DNA from: Telmatactis stephensoni
Lineage: Eukaryota > Cnidaria > Anthozoa > Actiniaria > Isophelliidae
Reading direction: 5' to 3'
Length of the DNA stretch: 64,000 nt
Assembly (NCBI GenBank): GCA_029948255.1
Contig: JALIZF010001769.1
Location: forward strand, 558,001-622,000
A program made the translations under genes and the position numbers. This document shows positions 32,740-43,123 of the stretch, one piece after another (the stretch's first letter is position 1; each line of letters starts with the position of its first letter). The notes beneath the pieces were generated by a model, which was given only the letters and a program-made list of their open reading frames with translations, ran no database searches and was not told where the DNA came from.

Positions 32740-33041
32740 TGAAAGAAGTATTGAATTAAGTCAACATTGTCGTAGTCGGATGTTCAGTTCCACTTTGTGA
32801 ATTCAAAACTGAAGATGTCAGTGAGGCGTTAGCAATTGCCCTCCTTACAAACCACGGATTAGCTTATCAAAGCATACCGCCTGTCGTTGCCGAGCCTGTA
32901 TCGAGCGCTGCCCTTCGTGGTCCTAAATTGGAACGGTCCAAAGTCAACGTCGGAGTATCTACAGAAGAGTGAAATGTCTTTATTCGCCGCTGGGAAGTCT
33001 TCCGCACCGGATCAGGCATTGATGATGCCTCAGCATCTCAA

Positions 33042-33497
33042 TTGTTTCAATGTGCTGAACCTGAGCTAGGAGATAGCATCCTGAAAGCCAATCCCAACGC
33101 CCCTTCGAACACGCTAACCGAACTACTTGATGCCATGCGCTCCCTAGCAGTCACCTGCCGCAACTGGTGTTCTACGTACTATACAGAGCTACTCCAGCTT
33201 CGGCAGGAACGAGATGAAGCTTTTCGTGCATTTGCAGCAAGAGTACGTAGAAAAGCTGAAACATGTGCCTTCACCGCAGACTGTGAGTGTGGTAAGAGTG
33301 TCGACTACACCAATCATGCCATACGAGATGTCCTTCTCAATGGGATATATGACACAGACATCCGCCGCGAAGTGCTAGGAGTCAAAAACATCCTAAAGAC
33401 ACCAGTCAACGATGTGATATCCTTGGTAGAAAATAAAGAGATGGCCCGCAATGCCCTCCCTTCATCAATTACGTCAGCAGTGTCGTCACTGATTTAG
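33042..33497 (+). CDS. gag: Gag-like protein of the gypsy element
   Basis: A 151-codon frame, mostly helical, with FAARVRRKAETC, a CECGKSVDYT segment, IRDVLLNGIYDTDIRREVLG and VISLVENKEMARNA. This pattern is typical of the capsid domain of animal gypsy Gag proteins. The first Met is internal to the domain. The true start is probably near 32887 in a shifted frame. No zinc knuckle follows before the stop at 33497, so the nucleocapsid part is lost or out of frame. Confidence 0.75.
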   Translation: MFQCAEPELGDSILKANPNAPSNTLTELLDAMRSLAVTCRNWCSTYYTELLQLRQERDEAFRAFAARVRRKAETCAFTADCECGKSVDYTNHAIRDVLLNGIYDTDIRREVLGVKNILKTPVNDVISLVENKEMARNALPSSITSAVSSLI

Positions 33498-33604
33498 ACG
33501 ACAACAAAGCTCTCCAAAAGATGCTACAGTGGCAACCCCATCTGACTCGGATCGGGCTTAGGAAGTAGTGCTTGATCACCATATCTTCACTAAGGGTGAA
33601 TAGA

Positions 33605-34232
33605 GAAAAGCACGCCTACGACCACACCCAAAAGTCCCTGTCACCATTTCAGTTGACACCTCGGCACAAGCTCGAAACATCAACCCCATTGACACATCAC
33701 ATGTCCATGCAGAGGTCCTGGCCATCGCAGACACAGGTGCACAATCAGACCTGTGGTCCCTGTCAGACTTCCTATCCTGTGGATTCTCACGTGACGACTT
33801 AAAACCGGTCCGCCTCAGCCTGTCAGCGGCCAACCGCTTCCCAATATCAATTGAAGGAGCATTCCTCGCCAAGCTCAAAGTACAATCACGCAGTGGAGAG
33901 CCAGAATCATGTCGCTCCATGATTTATGTCAGTAGCTCAGTCATTGCCATGTACCTTTCGTGTGAATCACTGCTCAACCTTGGGATACTGTCACAGGACT
34001 TCCCCTCAATGACAAGTGTCAACGAAACCATTGTGGTGAACACAACGGATGACAACCAGTGTGAACTACCGCCCATCAACGCTTCACGGTCAATCAACGA
34101 TGGATGTAATACACCAAGCCCTTCCGGCGAGCCAACATGTTCATGTCCAATGCGTGAAGTTGCACCAGAGCGACCAGCCGCACTTCCATTCAAGTGCACA
34201 CCTGAAAACAATGGGCGGATGAAAGCATGGTA
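33605..34232 (+). CDS. Aspartic protease region
   Basis: An open frame without an early ATG runs from about 33605. It contains AIADTGAQSDLW, the DTG(A) active site of retroviral-type aspartic proteases, then strands ending MIYVSSS and LLNLGIL. A linker to RT follows. The frame is lost near 34232 by a single-base change, after which the RT part starts. In Ty3/gypsy elements this would be part of one Gag-Pol polyprotein. Confidence 0.75.
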
Positions 34233-35352
34233 CTCGACAGGTATGCCTCTTCCACATTCAATACATGCCCCTATCGGGCATTACAATGTATGGAGGGCCT
34301 CCAATCGAAATCCATGTGGACCCCGACGCACCACCAAAAGCATGTCACAACCCTGCAACAGTCCCACTTCATTGGCAGCTGAGAGTGTATGACGACTTGC
34401 TCCGCGACAAAGCCCTGGGTGTCATCGAGCGCGTGCCATACGGCGAACCATTGAAGTGGTGCCACCGTATGGTGGTTACCAGCTGAAAGCATGATGGATC
34501 CCCACGCCGCACAGTTGCCTCTCACCACTAAACAAGTTCTGCAAAAGGGATTAGACGGTGGCGATATACAAGGGCGCCTCAAGGATTCCTCTCATCAGGA
34601 GATGGATACAACTGCCGTTTCGATGCCATCATCTCTAGTTTTGAGCGCAAGGAGCGCTGTATCGACTACACAATACACTATGACCATTCACTAGAACAGC
34701 ACTGGTGGAGAACAATCAACCTCCTTACCCGCCTGAGCCAGGCTGGCATCGTACTCAATCCAGATAAGTTCCAGTTTGCAGAAAGGAGCGTTGACTTCGC
34801 AGGATTCCGGGTATTAGACTCGACCATTGAACCACTCCCAAAGTACCTTGACTCCATAAGAGACTTCCCATCTCCATCCTCAACCACCGATGTACGAAGT
34901 TGGTTTGGGCTGGTAAACCAGGTAGCAAACTACGCCCAACTCAGAGACCTGATGGCGCCCTTTAAGCCATTTCTTAGCCCGAGATGCAAATTCTCATGGT
35001 CCCCTGATCTCGAGGAAGCCTTTCAAGCGTCCAAAGAGGCCATCCCTCAGGCCATCCACCAAGGAGTAGAGATCTTTGGCATTACTCGGCGCACCTGCCT
35101 TCGTCCTGATTGGTCAAAACGTGGCATTGGTTATTTCCTCATCCAACAGCATTGCGACTGCCCCTCTGGTACACCAGACTGATGCCCCGGGGGATGGCGA
35201 ATCGCACTGCCAGGCTCACGGCTCCTGTCTTCTGCAGAGGAATGGTATGCTGCCATTGAAGGAGAAGTCCTGGCTGTGGCCTGGGCCTCAAGCAAACCAA
35301 ATACTTTACACAAGGCTGTGACAACCTCATCGTCATCACTGACCACAAGCCC
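34233..35352 (+). pseudogene. Gypsy RT and RNase H, inactivated
   Basis: The RT begins well (VPLHWQLRVYDDLLRDKALG, then a motif ending CHRMVVT). It then jumps from the early RT to the RYTRAPQGFLSSGDGYN segment, so the part that should hold the first catalytic Asp is missing. The second catalytic site reads CIDYTIHY at 34658-34681, where the second Asp of the pair is Tyr. The RNase H region retains its acidic residues (RPDWSKRG, AIEGEVLAVAW, TDHKPL) but frameshifts separate the parts near 35180 and 35330. This copy cannot copy itself. Confidence 0.8.
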
Positions 35353-36585
35353 TTGGTGAAGATCTTTGGCGACCGCACCTTAGACGAGATCACTAACTCT
35401 CGGCTATTCCGCCTTAAACAGCGTACCCTTCCATGGCGCTTTGAAATCAAACACCTTCCAAGCAAATCCAACTACGCAGCTGATGCAGCATCCAGGCACC
35501 CTTCCCCGACAGGCTCTGCAAACAATCCATCAACTGGACTGCTGAGCAGTACGGACTTGGTTGAAACAGCTCTGATGGCATCTATCCGCAACGAGACTCA
35601 AGAGCTGGGTGTCATCTCATGGTCCCTTGTCGCCCAAGAAACTGCTGCCGATAAGCCGATGAGTCACCTCCTGAAGCTTATTGAGCAAGGACCACAAAGT
35701 TTCCACCATGATGACCCAATTCTTGCACCATTCTGGCCCATCCGTGAGTCCATCTATATACAGCATGGAGTCCTCATGTATCAGGATCGCGTGGTGGTTC
35801 CCCCATCTCTCAGAAGCCGAGTACTACAGCATCTCCATGCAGCCCACCAAGGTACGTCATCAATGGAACAGCGTGCACGTGCTATAGTCTACTGGCCAGG
35901 AATGTCAAAGGACATGAAAGAAACCAGAGAGGGGTGTGCAGACTGCAACAGAAACGCGCCCTCACAAGCCACCACATCCCCGATACCTTGCCCACCAACG
36001 TCTAAACCTTTTGAAACTATATTTGCTGATTTCTTCGAACATGGCAGCCACCACTACTTCGTTGTAGGAGATCGTCTCTCTGGCTGGGTAGAGGTATTCG
36101 GGTCAAAAGCAGGCACCACTCTTGCAGGTGCCGCTGGACTGATTCGCCACCTACGTTCATTCTTTGCCACATTTGGTGTGCCAGAAGAACAAGCAAGCGA
36201 TGGTGGCCCAGAATTCACAGCTGGCTGCAAAGATGCTTTCCTCAACCTCTGGGGTGTCCGACACCGAGTTTCATCCGCCTACTTCCCTCAATCGAACGGC
36301 AGAGCAGAGGTTGCAGTTAAAACGGTCAAGCGCCTTCTCATGTCCAACACTGGGCCGTCAGGCCAACTTGATCAAGACCGCTTCCTGCGAGCAATACTGC
36401 AATTGCGGAACACCCCTGACCCGGATTGCAACATCTCACCAGCACAGATCGTCTTTGGACGCCCCCTTCGGGACACGCTCTCCTTCGTCAACAGGCTAGA
36501 GAAGTTTTCAAGCAAAAGAAGAGGCCCTCTGCTCGAGGATGACACGCACTTCAGAGTCACTGAAAGAGCACTCGCGACCCATCCG
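35353..36585 (+). CDS. RNase H end and integrase
   Basis: The frame starts inside RNase H (SNYAADAASRHP closes that domain). The integrase follows: an HHCC zinc domain (LHAAHQGTSS to CADCNRN), then the catalytic D at 36028-36030, D at 36199-36201 (SDGGPEF) and E at 36307-36309 (NGRAEVAV). The last two are separated by exactly 35 residues, the D-D-35-E rule. The integrase core is therefore uninterrupted, in contrast to the RT. The frame ends in a shifted C-terminal part. Confidence 0.85.
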
Positions 36586-37088
36586 TCCGTTGTCTGTCGA
36601 CGAGAAAGTGGGACAGGTCGGGAATTGTGGTGGAATCACCAGGATACGAGCAGTACCGCATAAAGGTGGACGGATCCGGACGGTTCACGCTGCGCAACCG
36701 TAGATTCCTTCGTGCCTACACATCAGTGACACCATCCATCGATCAGCAACCGTCACCCAACGCCACCCCATCCACCAACACTCAGAATCGAGTCCCCCCG
36801 ATGTTACAGTCGAAGGAGACCATGGCAACCTCACCTATGGCAGACGTACTTCCTCACCCAACGAAATATGCACCTCTCACGCCAATCTCAGAGGGCCCAA
36901 AACCTGATGACAACACTGTCCCGGATGATGAGTCATGGGTCACCCACGATGCTGACACAGACACAAACTCGGCTTCTCCTGTGTCAGAAATACAAGAACC
37001 GCAGTCAGACTTGCCTCATGCAACATCTTCACGACCGCGTAGAGAACGTCGCCCAACAAAGCATTATGAACCAGTGACGGGCCAATGA
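36586..37088 (+). CDS. C-terminal tail of gypsy Pol
   Basis: After a frameshift the reading resumes as VVVESPGYEQYRIKVDGSGR, the small beta domain after the integrase core. A proline- and serine-rich tail follows, ending RRERRPTKHYEPV, and the stop is at 37088. Similar tails close gypsy Pol proteins in many animals. The right LTR begins 33 bp downstream. Confidence 0.7.
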
Positions 37089-37121
37089 ATAGAACACTGA
37101 GTCCGTTAACCTACGTTAGAT

Positions 37122-37424
37122 TGACAACTCGGGAACACTTTACGTAGTTAGAAATGAAGTACTTACCTTTAGAGGTAGTCCGCTGACCGAATTAGGATGA
37201 TCGGCCATCTTGTTAGTTGTGTAATCGTTAATCGAGGATTTGTTAGTTGTTTTCATTGGATTTACCATTGGACAAGATTCTTGTAAGTAGGTATTCATTT
37301 ATTAGAGACATAAGCTACGATCTTATGTACTTTTTAGACCGTTTTGTGTCATAGAATGCTTCTTTCATCGTTGTCTAAACATTAAAGGAGAACCGAACCG
37401 ACAATCGATGAGTACATTTCTTCA
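37122..37424 (+). repeat. 3' LTR
   Basis: Same length as the 5' LTR, with 2% difference. The bases in front (ACGTTAGAT) are not a polypurine tract. Confidence 0.9.
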
Positions 37425-37774
37425 GTGACAGTAAACAAAGATGGCTGAAATCAATTTTTCTAAAATATCGAGCAGCTCTAGACAAGGGACTGTATTTATG
37501 GGCAACAAACTACACACTAAGGCAAAGAAACTAATGTACAATTCTAAAAATTTCATCAAGTCGTTTTCCAATAATTCGCAAAAACATAAATAATGCGAAT
37601 TTTCCAATTTCCGGTCCTTTATTCCAAATCACTTCAATCAAAGAGTTTTGATTCTATGTTATCAACTTTACCTTGGTATGTACTTTGTTACATAGTATTT
37701 GGGTGCCTGGAATTCTTTGAAATCAAGAGATATTTCAGAAAATCTGATTTCAGCCTTATTTTTATATCGTTGCC

Positions 37775-38045
37775 ATGGGTGGCATGGGTGGCGTACGCTG
37801 TTAACGCGTCGTCTTTCACCACTGTAGTCTAGCGGTCTAGGGTTCGCTGGTTCGAGCCCCGCTGTGACCAGATGTGAATTGAGTTTGTTTGATGTGTTGT
37901 TCTCTCCCTTGCCGCGAGGGTTTTTCTCCGGGTTCTCCGGTTTTCCTCCCTCCATAAAAATCAACATGTGAGTTGAGTGTTGTGTGCTAAAATAGAAATG
38001 TAGTGGTAGTGAGTGTGAGGGGCAGCAGGTCCACATCAGCCAATA
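37775..38045 (+). mobile_element. tRNA-derived SINE
   Basis: A tRNA-like head includes GTAGTCTAGCGGTCTAGGG (A-box side) and a perfect B box GGTTCGAGCCC at 37849-37859. The body follows with CTCTCCCTTGCCGCGAGGG and CTCCGGGTTCTCCGG, then a 3' part ending near CAGCAGGTCCACATCAGCC. The same body occurs at 48643-49044, and its 3' part in reverse at 39387-39473. The conserved middle resembles the deeply shared central domains known in metazoan SINEs, but I cannot say which one. Confidence 0.8.
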
Positions 38046-38615
38046 ACAGTTGCCAGAAATCCAACCTGCTTAAACAACTAAAAAATATTTTTTTTTGGAA
38101 CACCAATTACACTGAAACTGACAAAAAACAAAACCTTGAACTCAGTGTATCTATTGGGAGGAAAATCGTTGTGATTGAACTAGGGTAAGCTTACCAATTA
38201 ATAAGCCAATCAATGAATTTCATTTTTTGAATTGTTTGTAATTTATTCAAAAACGGCTTGATAAATTCTTTGAATTATACGCTAATTTCTTTGCCTTAGT
38301 GCGTAGTTTTATTGCCCATGTAGTCCCTTGTCTAGAGCTGCTCGAGTTCGAGAGATATTTTAGAAAAATTGATTTCAGCTGATCTTTGTTTTCCGTCGCT
38401 ATGGCAACACAAATAGAAGTGAAATAGACAAAAATCAAAACTTTGATTCAAGTCTAATAACTGGTGTAAAAACCGTTTTGATTGGTCAAGAGTAAGTTGC
38501 TCAATTCGTGAAGTGAAAAATGGAAGCATTGTCAATAAAAAACTATAGCGAGCCACCTTAAAACATAATAAAACCAAAACCAGCAAATATTTTCATTTTA
38601 ATCTCCTGGAATATT

Positions 38616-38730
38616 GGTTCTAGACCAGTGTAGTATGATAAGGCTGGTTCTGGATTGTCTCGAGCAGTCTTAAGAAAAGACTAGCTTTGGATTCTCTTTC
38701 TTGAGTCATTAACTTCCAGACTACATAAAA
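38616..38730. repeat. CCAGAACCAGCCTTATCATA family, second copy
   Basis: Contains TAGTATGATAAGGCTGGTTC and GGATTCTCTTTCTTGAGTCA, the inverse of the block at 11925-12093. Confidence 0.6.
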
Positions 38731-38817
38731 GAGGCTAAAAGTCTGTCGTCTTTTAAAAGAGAGCTGTCATCTGTCAAACCATATTCAATTAATTTTATTA
38801 CTCGGGCTTCCTTTATA

Positions 38818-39027
38818 TTGGATAAAGCTAATGATTTGACTGTACATGTATACAGTGATGCTATAGTCACAATAAATATTACAAAGAATGCTAGATCTCG
38901 TTATTCAAAGTATGTTTATTATAGTTATAGACATGTTAAGCTAAGTACTCAGGGTAGAGTGTTTAAACGTGATCACGGGCGTGATCGCGAACCGAGTAGT
39001 ATACCAGTACGAACATTGGAAAAATAG
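38818..39027 (+). CDS. Short repeat-borne ORF with RDREPS motif
   Basis: A 69-codon frame, basic, ending RDREPSSIPVRTLEK. This is nearly the same motif as near the C terminus of the frame at 4453-4833. The upstream sequence has ACTCGGGCTT, which is also next to the first copy. No domain is recognised. Likely part of a transposable element protein. Confidence 0.35.
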   Translation: MDKANDLTVHVYSDAIVTINITKNARSRYSKYVYYSYRHVKLSTQGRVFKRDHGRDREPSSIPVRTLEK

Positions 39028-39386
39028 TATTTCACGGATTTACTGTTTGCACTCTAAGGGAAAGTTTATTTATAGCCAGGGAATATGATTTTGACTCTAT
39101 GGCTTGCAGTCTCCCTAGTAGCCGTGTTAAGCTTCGTCACGCAACGCTCCCTCGGTCACACACGGTATGTGTCTTTAAAATTACAATGGCTTATACTCAT
39201 GATATCATAATGAGACTTTTCCAGAGGACTGATTTTTTTTGAGTTTTGATTATTTCACTCACAAACGTTTAGCTAACATAGATAAATTGCAATGTTCAAA
39301 GAGAAGTTAAGCATAACATATCAAAAAAATAAAAATATATAAATGCTTTATTTGTTTAAGCAGGCTTGACTAATTGGCAACCATTC

Positions 39387-39473
39387 GGCTGATGTGGGCC
39401 TGCTGTCTGTCACACACACTACCACTACATTCAACTATTCTACCACACGACACTCAACTCACATGTTGATTTA
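39387..39473 (-). mobile_element. SINE 3' fragment, reversed
   Basis: The minus strand matches the last 85 bp of the SINE at 37775-38045 (AACATGTGAGTTGAGTGT through CCCACATCAGCC). It is followed on the plus side by a TTTA-rich run. Confidence 0.65.
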
Positions 39474-40666
39474 TATTTTTTTATTTATTTATTTATTCAG
39501 TTAACCTAATAGCGCAGCGCGGTTATACTAAAAATAGATATGTTAATTAGGACCCCCCGCAAGACTCGGACAAGCAAAGCGTTTGCTAAAGAAACTGTAT
39601 GTGAATTTCGATGTATTTTCCTCAAAAGTAATTGATTTTTTTTTAAACAAATCGCTTAGTAGATAGCACTGGTGCCTGGAATAGTACCAAAGATATTTTA
39701 TAGACCATGTAGACTCTCAAAAGCATTTTAAGCCACCAGTTGAATTGGATGTGAAAAACTCTGGTCCAGTCAGTCAAAGACAAAGTTCATGCTCTAAAAA
39801 TGGCTTGAGATACTCTCAAAATTAAAGCGAGGTTTCAACGGATGAAAGACAATCATGAATGCTAAGAAGAAGTAAAACGTAGTAGTTGTATATTAACGCA
39901 CTAATTATTGAGTTTGCTAGATTCAAGTGCGGGTTTAAACAACATTGTGCTCGATGTTTGTTAATACGACATGCCAGAATTGGATGGGTTATTCAATTAA
40001 AAGTAGTATTTATATACATTTGAAATGTATAATACTTCAGAATACTTCTAATACTGATGAACTGTTTGTCAATTATAAAATACACACAGATTTTAGAATT
40101 GCTGACGTACAACTTACGCGTTATAATCGATTATAAGCGGGATCGCCTTGTAGCTTGTCGCTGAAATCAGTGAAATTGCTTCAGTTGGACTATTTTTGTT
40201 CGTTATTGAAAGACATTTATTCATTCCTCAATAATATCTGAATATTGCTCTCCATTTATAAAAAAAAACACAAAAGGAAATGTTTATAAACTTACTGACT
40301 TTACTGATTTAGCTGAGACTCGATAGCCGCGATTCGGTGAATTTTAAGCTTCTAAAAATCAGTCAAATCTTCAGTTTTACACTCAGTCAAAATATGAGTT
40401 TGGCACATAAATTGTGTCTTTCATATTTTCCAACTTCAAATTGAAAGAATTTTCAAAGAAGATACAGTTTTCGTTGTAATCATACGAAGGAAATCCTGAA
40501 GAAATCATAGAGAAGTGTGTTGTGTTTGTCTGAGTCTCGCGGGGGGTCTAATTCCCGTGACGTAATTACCGCGCTGCGCTATTTAAGCAAGCTCAGCTTC
40601 CATGAAAAACAATTGTAAGCTTATAAGAACACCGAGGATATATAAAGTTTCACTTTCACTTTCATT
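39474..40666. other. No gene recognised
   Basis: AT-rich, with a (TTTA)n run near 39480. Two CGCGGGGGGT-like patches (near 39550 and 40540) suggest the ends of an unidentified element: GGACCCCCCGCAAGACTCGG at 39550 is inverted near 40535-40550. No coding content is seen. Confidence 0.4.
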
Positions 40667-40795
40667 TAACTAAGGAGAAACTGGTTTTATAGTAGATGGG
40701 GGTTCTGGACCAGTGTAGTATGATAAGGGTGGTTCTGGATTGCCTTGAGCCGAAGGCGAGAGATGGTCCAGAACCAGCCTTATCATACTACTATA
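40667..40795. repeat. CCAGAACCAGCCTTATCATA foldback, third copy
   Basis: GTAGTATGATAAGG near 40715 and the inverted CCTTATCATACTAC near 40778 form a hairpin around GGATTGCCTTGAGCCGAAGG. Confidence 0.6.
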
Positions 40796-40876
40796 CCACA
40801 AGTTGCCATATATTTAAAGACGGAATTCGTTTTAGTCCATCCCACAGTCGGGCTCCAAGCTAAAATGTCGATTTTC

Positions 40877-40993
40877 TAATCACCTCACATGGCACTGAAC
40901 TAATTCACCTCATATGGCACTGAACTAATTCACCTCATATGGCACTGAACTAATTCACCTCATATGGCACTGAACAAATTTACCTCATATGGC
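40877..40993. repeat. 25-bp tandem repeat next to a transposon end
   Basis: Five units of ATTCACCTCATATGGCACTG with a 25-bp period. The last unit is cut by the left end of the 40994-43276 element and continues on its right side at 43277. Confidence 0.9.
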
Positions 40994-41699
40994 CACAGGC
41001 AGCCCAATTCCAAGCTCATTATCTGACAACATTAAACAGAGTAAAATACACGTAAATACATGGAGTCTAAAATACGACTCATTATCTAGTAGATCTTAAA
41101 AAAACGTGAAATAAGGCTCTATTTACAATTATAACGACTTCAGTTACAAGGCACATAGAAATCATATTAATGTATTCTGTAATTTTATTCGCCAAAAGTC
41201 GTATTTTAGACCCCATGAATTTACGTGTATTTTATCAGATAATGAGCTTGGGCTGCCTGTGGTCAAAGTGGCGGTGGACGTTGGCTTCAAGCCTCGTAGG
41301 AGATCGAAGAATCGAACTAAATAATTTTTTTCTCTGTAAGACGTGGTCGTTGGAGAATGATATTTACACATGCAGTAGTTAGAACAATTATCGGTGCTGT
41401 TAAAGCCGAGCGTTGGTGTTATTTGGACAAGCGGAAGGTATTTTTTGAGGTTGAAATGTACAGACGATTGGGGTTCGTTGGCAGCGAAGCTTTCAACTTT
41501 CAGCCTTCTCCTCTTCTTAGTAGGGGGAGGGAGATCTTAAAGAAATCCGTGAAATAAGGCTTTATTTACAATTATCATTCAATTTTCATACACTGTACAA
41601 ATTCTGATTTTCTGATTGGTCAGTTTGTACCACGTGACGCGTTGTTATGACGTGATAACACGTCATTATGCATTAACTTCCGTGAATAAATCATAGACA

Positions 41700-42300
41700 A
41701 ACCATGGCAATAAATCATAGTTGGAAAGAAAAAATGTTCCTGGTGATAAATTTGAGGATTTTTCGAAAAAGAGAAGATCAACAAGCATACTAAAACTGCT
41801 TAGCGTGCCTGTTTTGAAGGTAAACTCAATTTCATTGAAGTTTTTGGAGCTTACTGAGATCAACATATTTCAACGGCTTAAAAACAGAGTTCGCCGGCTT
41901 TCCAAATTCATCTTAATATTTACTGCTTTTTAGACTGGTTATCCAAAACCAATCTCATAGAAAGTTTAGAAAGTCTGTCGCCACAAGTCTGTTTTAACGG
42001 TAAGCTTACGAAGTTCTAACTTTCATTCAAACCGTATTCAGTTTTTGGCGTGTTGTTTTTGTCAAAACACTATTCGCCGGCTTTGCAAATTCATCATTAT
42101 AATTTTTGTTTTTTAGACTGGCTATCCAAAAAATATCGAACAGAAAGTCTGGAAATCCTTTCCCCGCAACTTCTCTCAGATGGGGTAAAGAAATTTTATC
42201 AGGAATCCAAGAAAACGCCGAACGAGTACTTCAGCCTTCGGCTCGTCGACAAACGAAAACTACTTCTTCCCGGCTTCATGCACCAAGGTTAGCAGCGTTT
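41700..42300 (+). pseudogene. Coding remnant inside the TIR transposon
   Basis: Two short reading pieces, KNVPGDKFEDFSKKRRSTS near 41730 and YRTESLEILSPQLLSDGVKK near 42140, are separated by intron-like T-rich sequence ending in TTTTTAG. The second piece recalls the N-terminal helices of DUF3504/KIAA1958-type proteins, which derive from Crypton recombinases. The match is weak. The first piece and its upstream region are duplicated at 6700-6982 and 8943-9225. No catalytic motif is visible. Confidence 0.3.
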
Positions 42301-42648
42301 CAACCGTAAGTCGCCAGTTTAAACCTATATCCATGACTCCAGCGATAATTTTCTAGACCTTTCACTTACAGAGTTCTAGGACTCAGTGCTGAATCACTTT
42401 TAACGATCCAAAAAAAGTCTAAGTTCTTTGTTTATATGGACGATTTCAATTTTACCAAGCAAGTTGTAAACATGGATTCTGAGAACTCGTTTATTATCTT
42501 TAATCTAAAGCTCTTGTATCACGATACTTTTCTCCTAGTTTTCTTCTGAAAGGTTTATTTTGTATTGTTAAAATTACCAAATGCTATTAAATAAATTTTG
42601 AATAAGTCTTACTATTTTGAGTGACTTGAGTTATTTCTAGTGATCTAA

Positions 42649-42894
42649 AGGCTGGTTCACACTAGCGTCGGAATCAGAATCGGAATCGTAAGAAAACAAC
42701 AAAGAATTTAGGGATTAGAATACAAAAGAAAGGTGTTTTTCTTTGTTCCTTCCTTTGTCTTTGATTATGCTTGGTCTTATGCTTCTTGCGATGCTTATGT
42801 CGATGTCTTATGTCACACGCTTGACTTAACTCTTTTGTCTTTTCCTTTGTTTTCTGCTTCCGATTCCGAATCCGACGCTAGTGTGAACCAGCCT
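42649..42894. mobile_element. Harbinger-type MITE, copy 1
   Basis: The terminal repeats are AGGCTGGTTCACACTAGCG and its inverse. It is 246 bp long and the reverse complement of the copy at 48028-48279. The flanks are TAA and TTA. It sits inside the TIR transposon. Confidence 0.85.
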
Positions 42895-42954
42895 TTAGAT
42901 GTCGACTGACAGTTTTAGCCTGCTTCTGCAGTGTATTCAAATTGAATAATAAAA

Positions 42955-43123
42955 AGGTTAACGCACTCTTTGCTCGTGAATTATCGGGATTTTATCTTCA
43001 CTCGTTTACTAACAATGAACGAGAAATTTTTTCATATTATTTTTTCATTTAAAATTTCTCGTTCATTGTTAGCAAACTCGTGAAGATAAATCCCGATAAT
43101 TCACTCGCTGAGTGCGTTAACCT
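42955..43123. mobile_element. Foldback MITE, AGGTTAACGCACTC ends
   Basis: A 169-bp palindrome. AGGTTAACGCACTC and CGGGATTTTATCTTCACTCG at the left are inverted at the right. The central loop is AT-rich. Also inside the TIR transposon. Confidence 0.75.

Larger units (their letters stand above)
32437..37424 (+). mobile_element. Ty3/gypsy LTR retrotransposon
   Basis: Two 303-bp LTRs in direct orientation enclose gag, protease, RT, RNase H, integrase and a C-terminal chromo-like tail, in the Ty3/gypsy order (RT before integrase). The LTRs differ at 6 of 303 positions. The internal region has an RT deletion and several frameshifts. I see no TGG-type primer-binding site after the left LTR, no polypurine tract before the right LTR and no clear target duplication. 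Confidence 0.9.
32288..38540. repeat. Foldback repeat interrupted by the LTR element
   Basis: The left flank of the gypsy element (GAGCAACTTACTCTTGACCA near 32315) and its right flank (GGCTGAAATCAATTTTTCTA near 37443) together match, in inverted order, the continuous block 38235-38520. So the LTR element split one arm of an older inverted repeat, and the second arm shows the uninterrupted sequence. A SINE lies between the arms. Confidence 0.75.

Noticed and set aside
32437..37424. Endogenous retrovirus with envelope gene
   Set aside because: After the integrase there is only a short proline-rich tail and then the LTR. No signal peptide or membrane protein was seen.
39550..40555. A TIR element bounded by the CCCCCCGCAAGACTCGG words
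   Set aside because: Only short matching words were seen at the two ends, with no flanking duplication and no internal structure. Noted as a possibility in the region entry.
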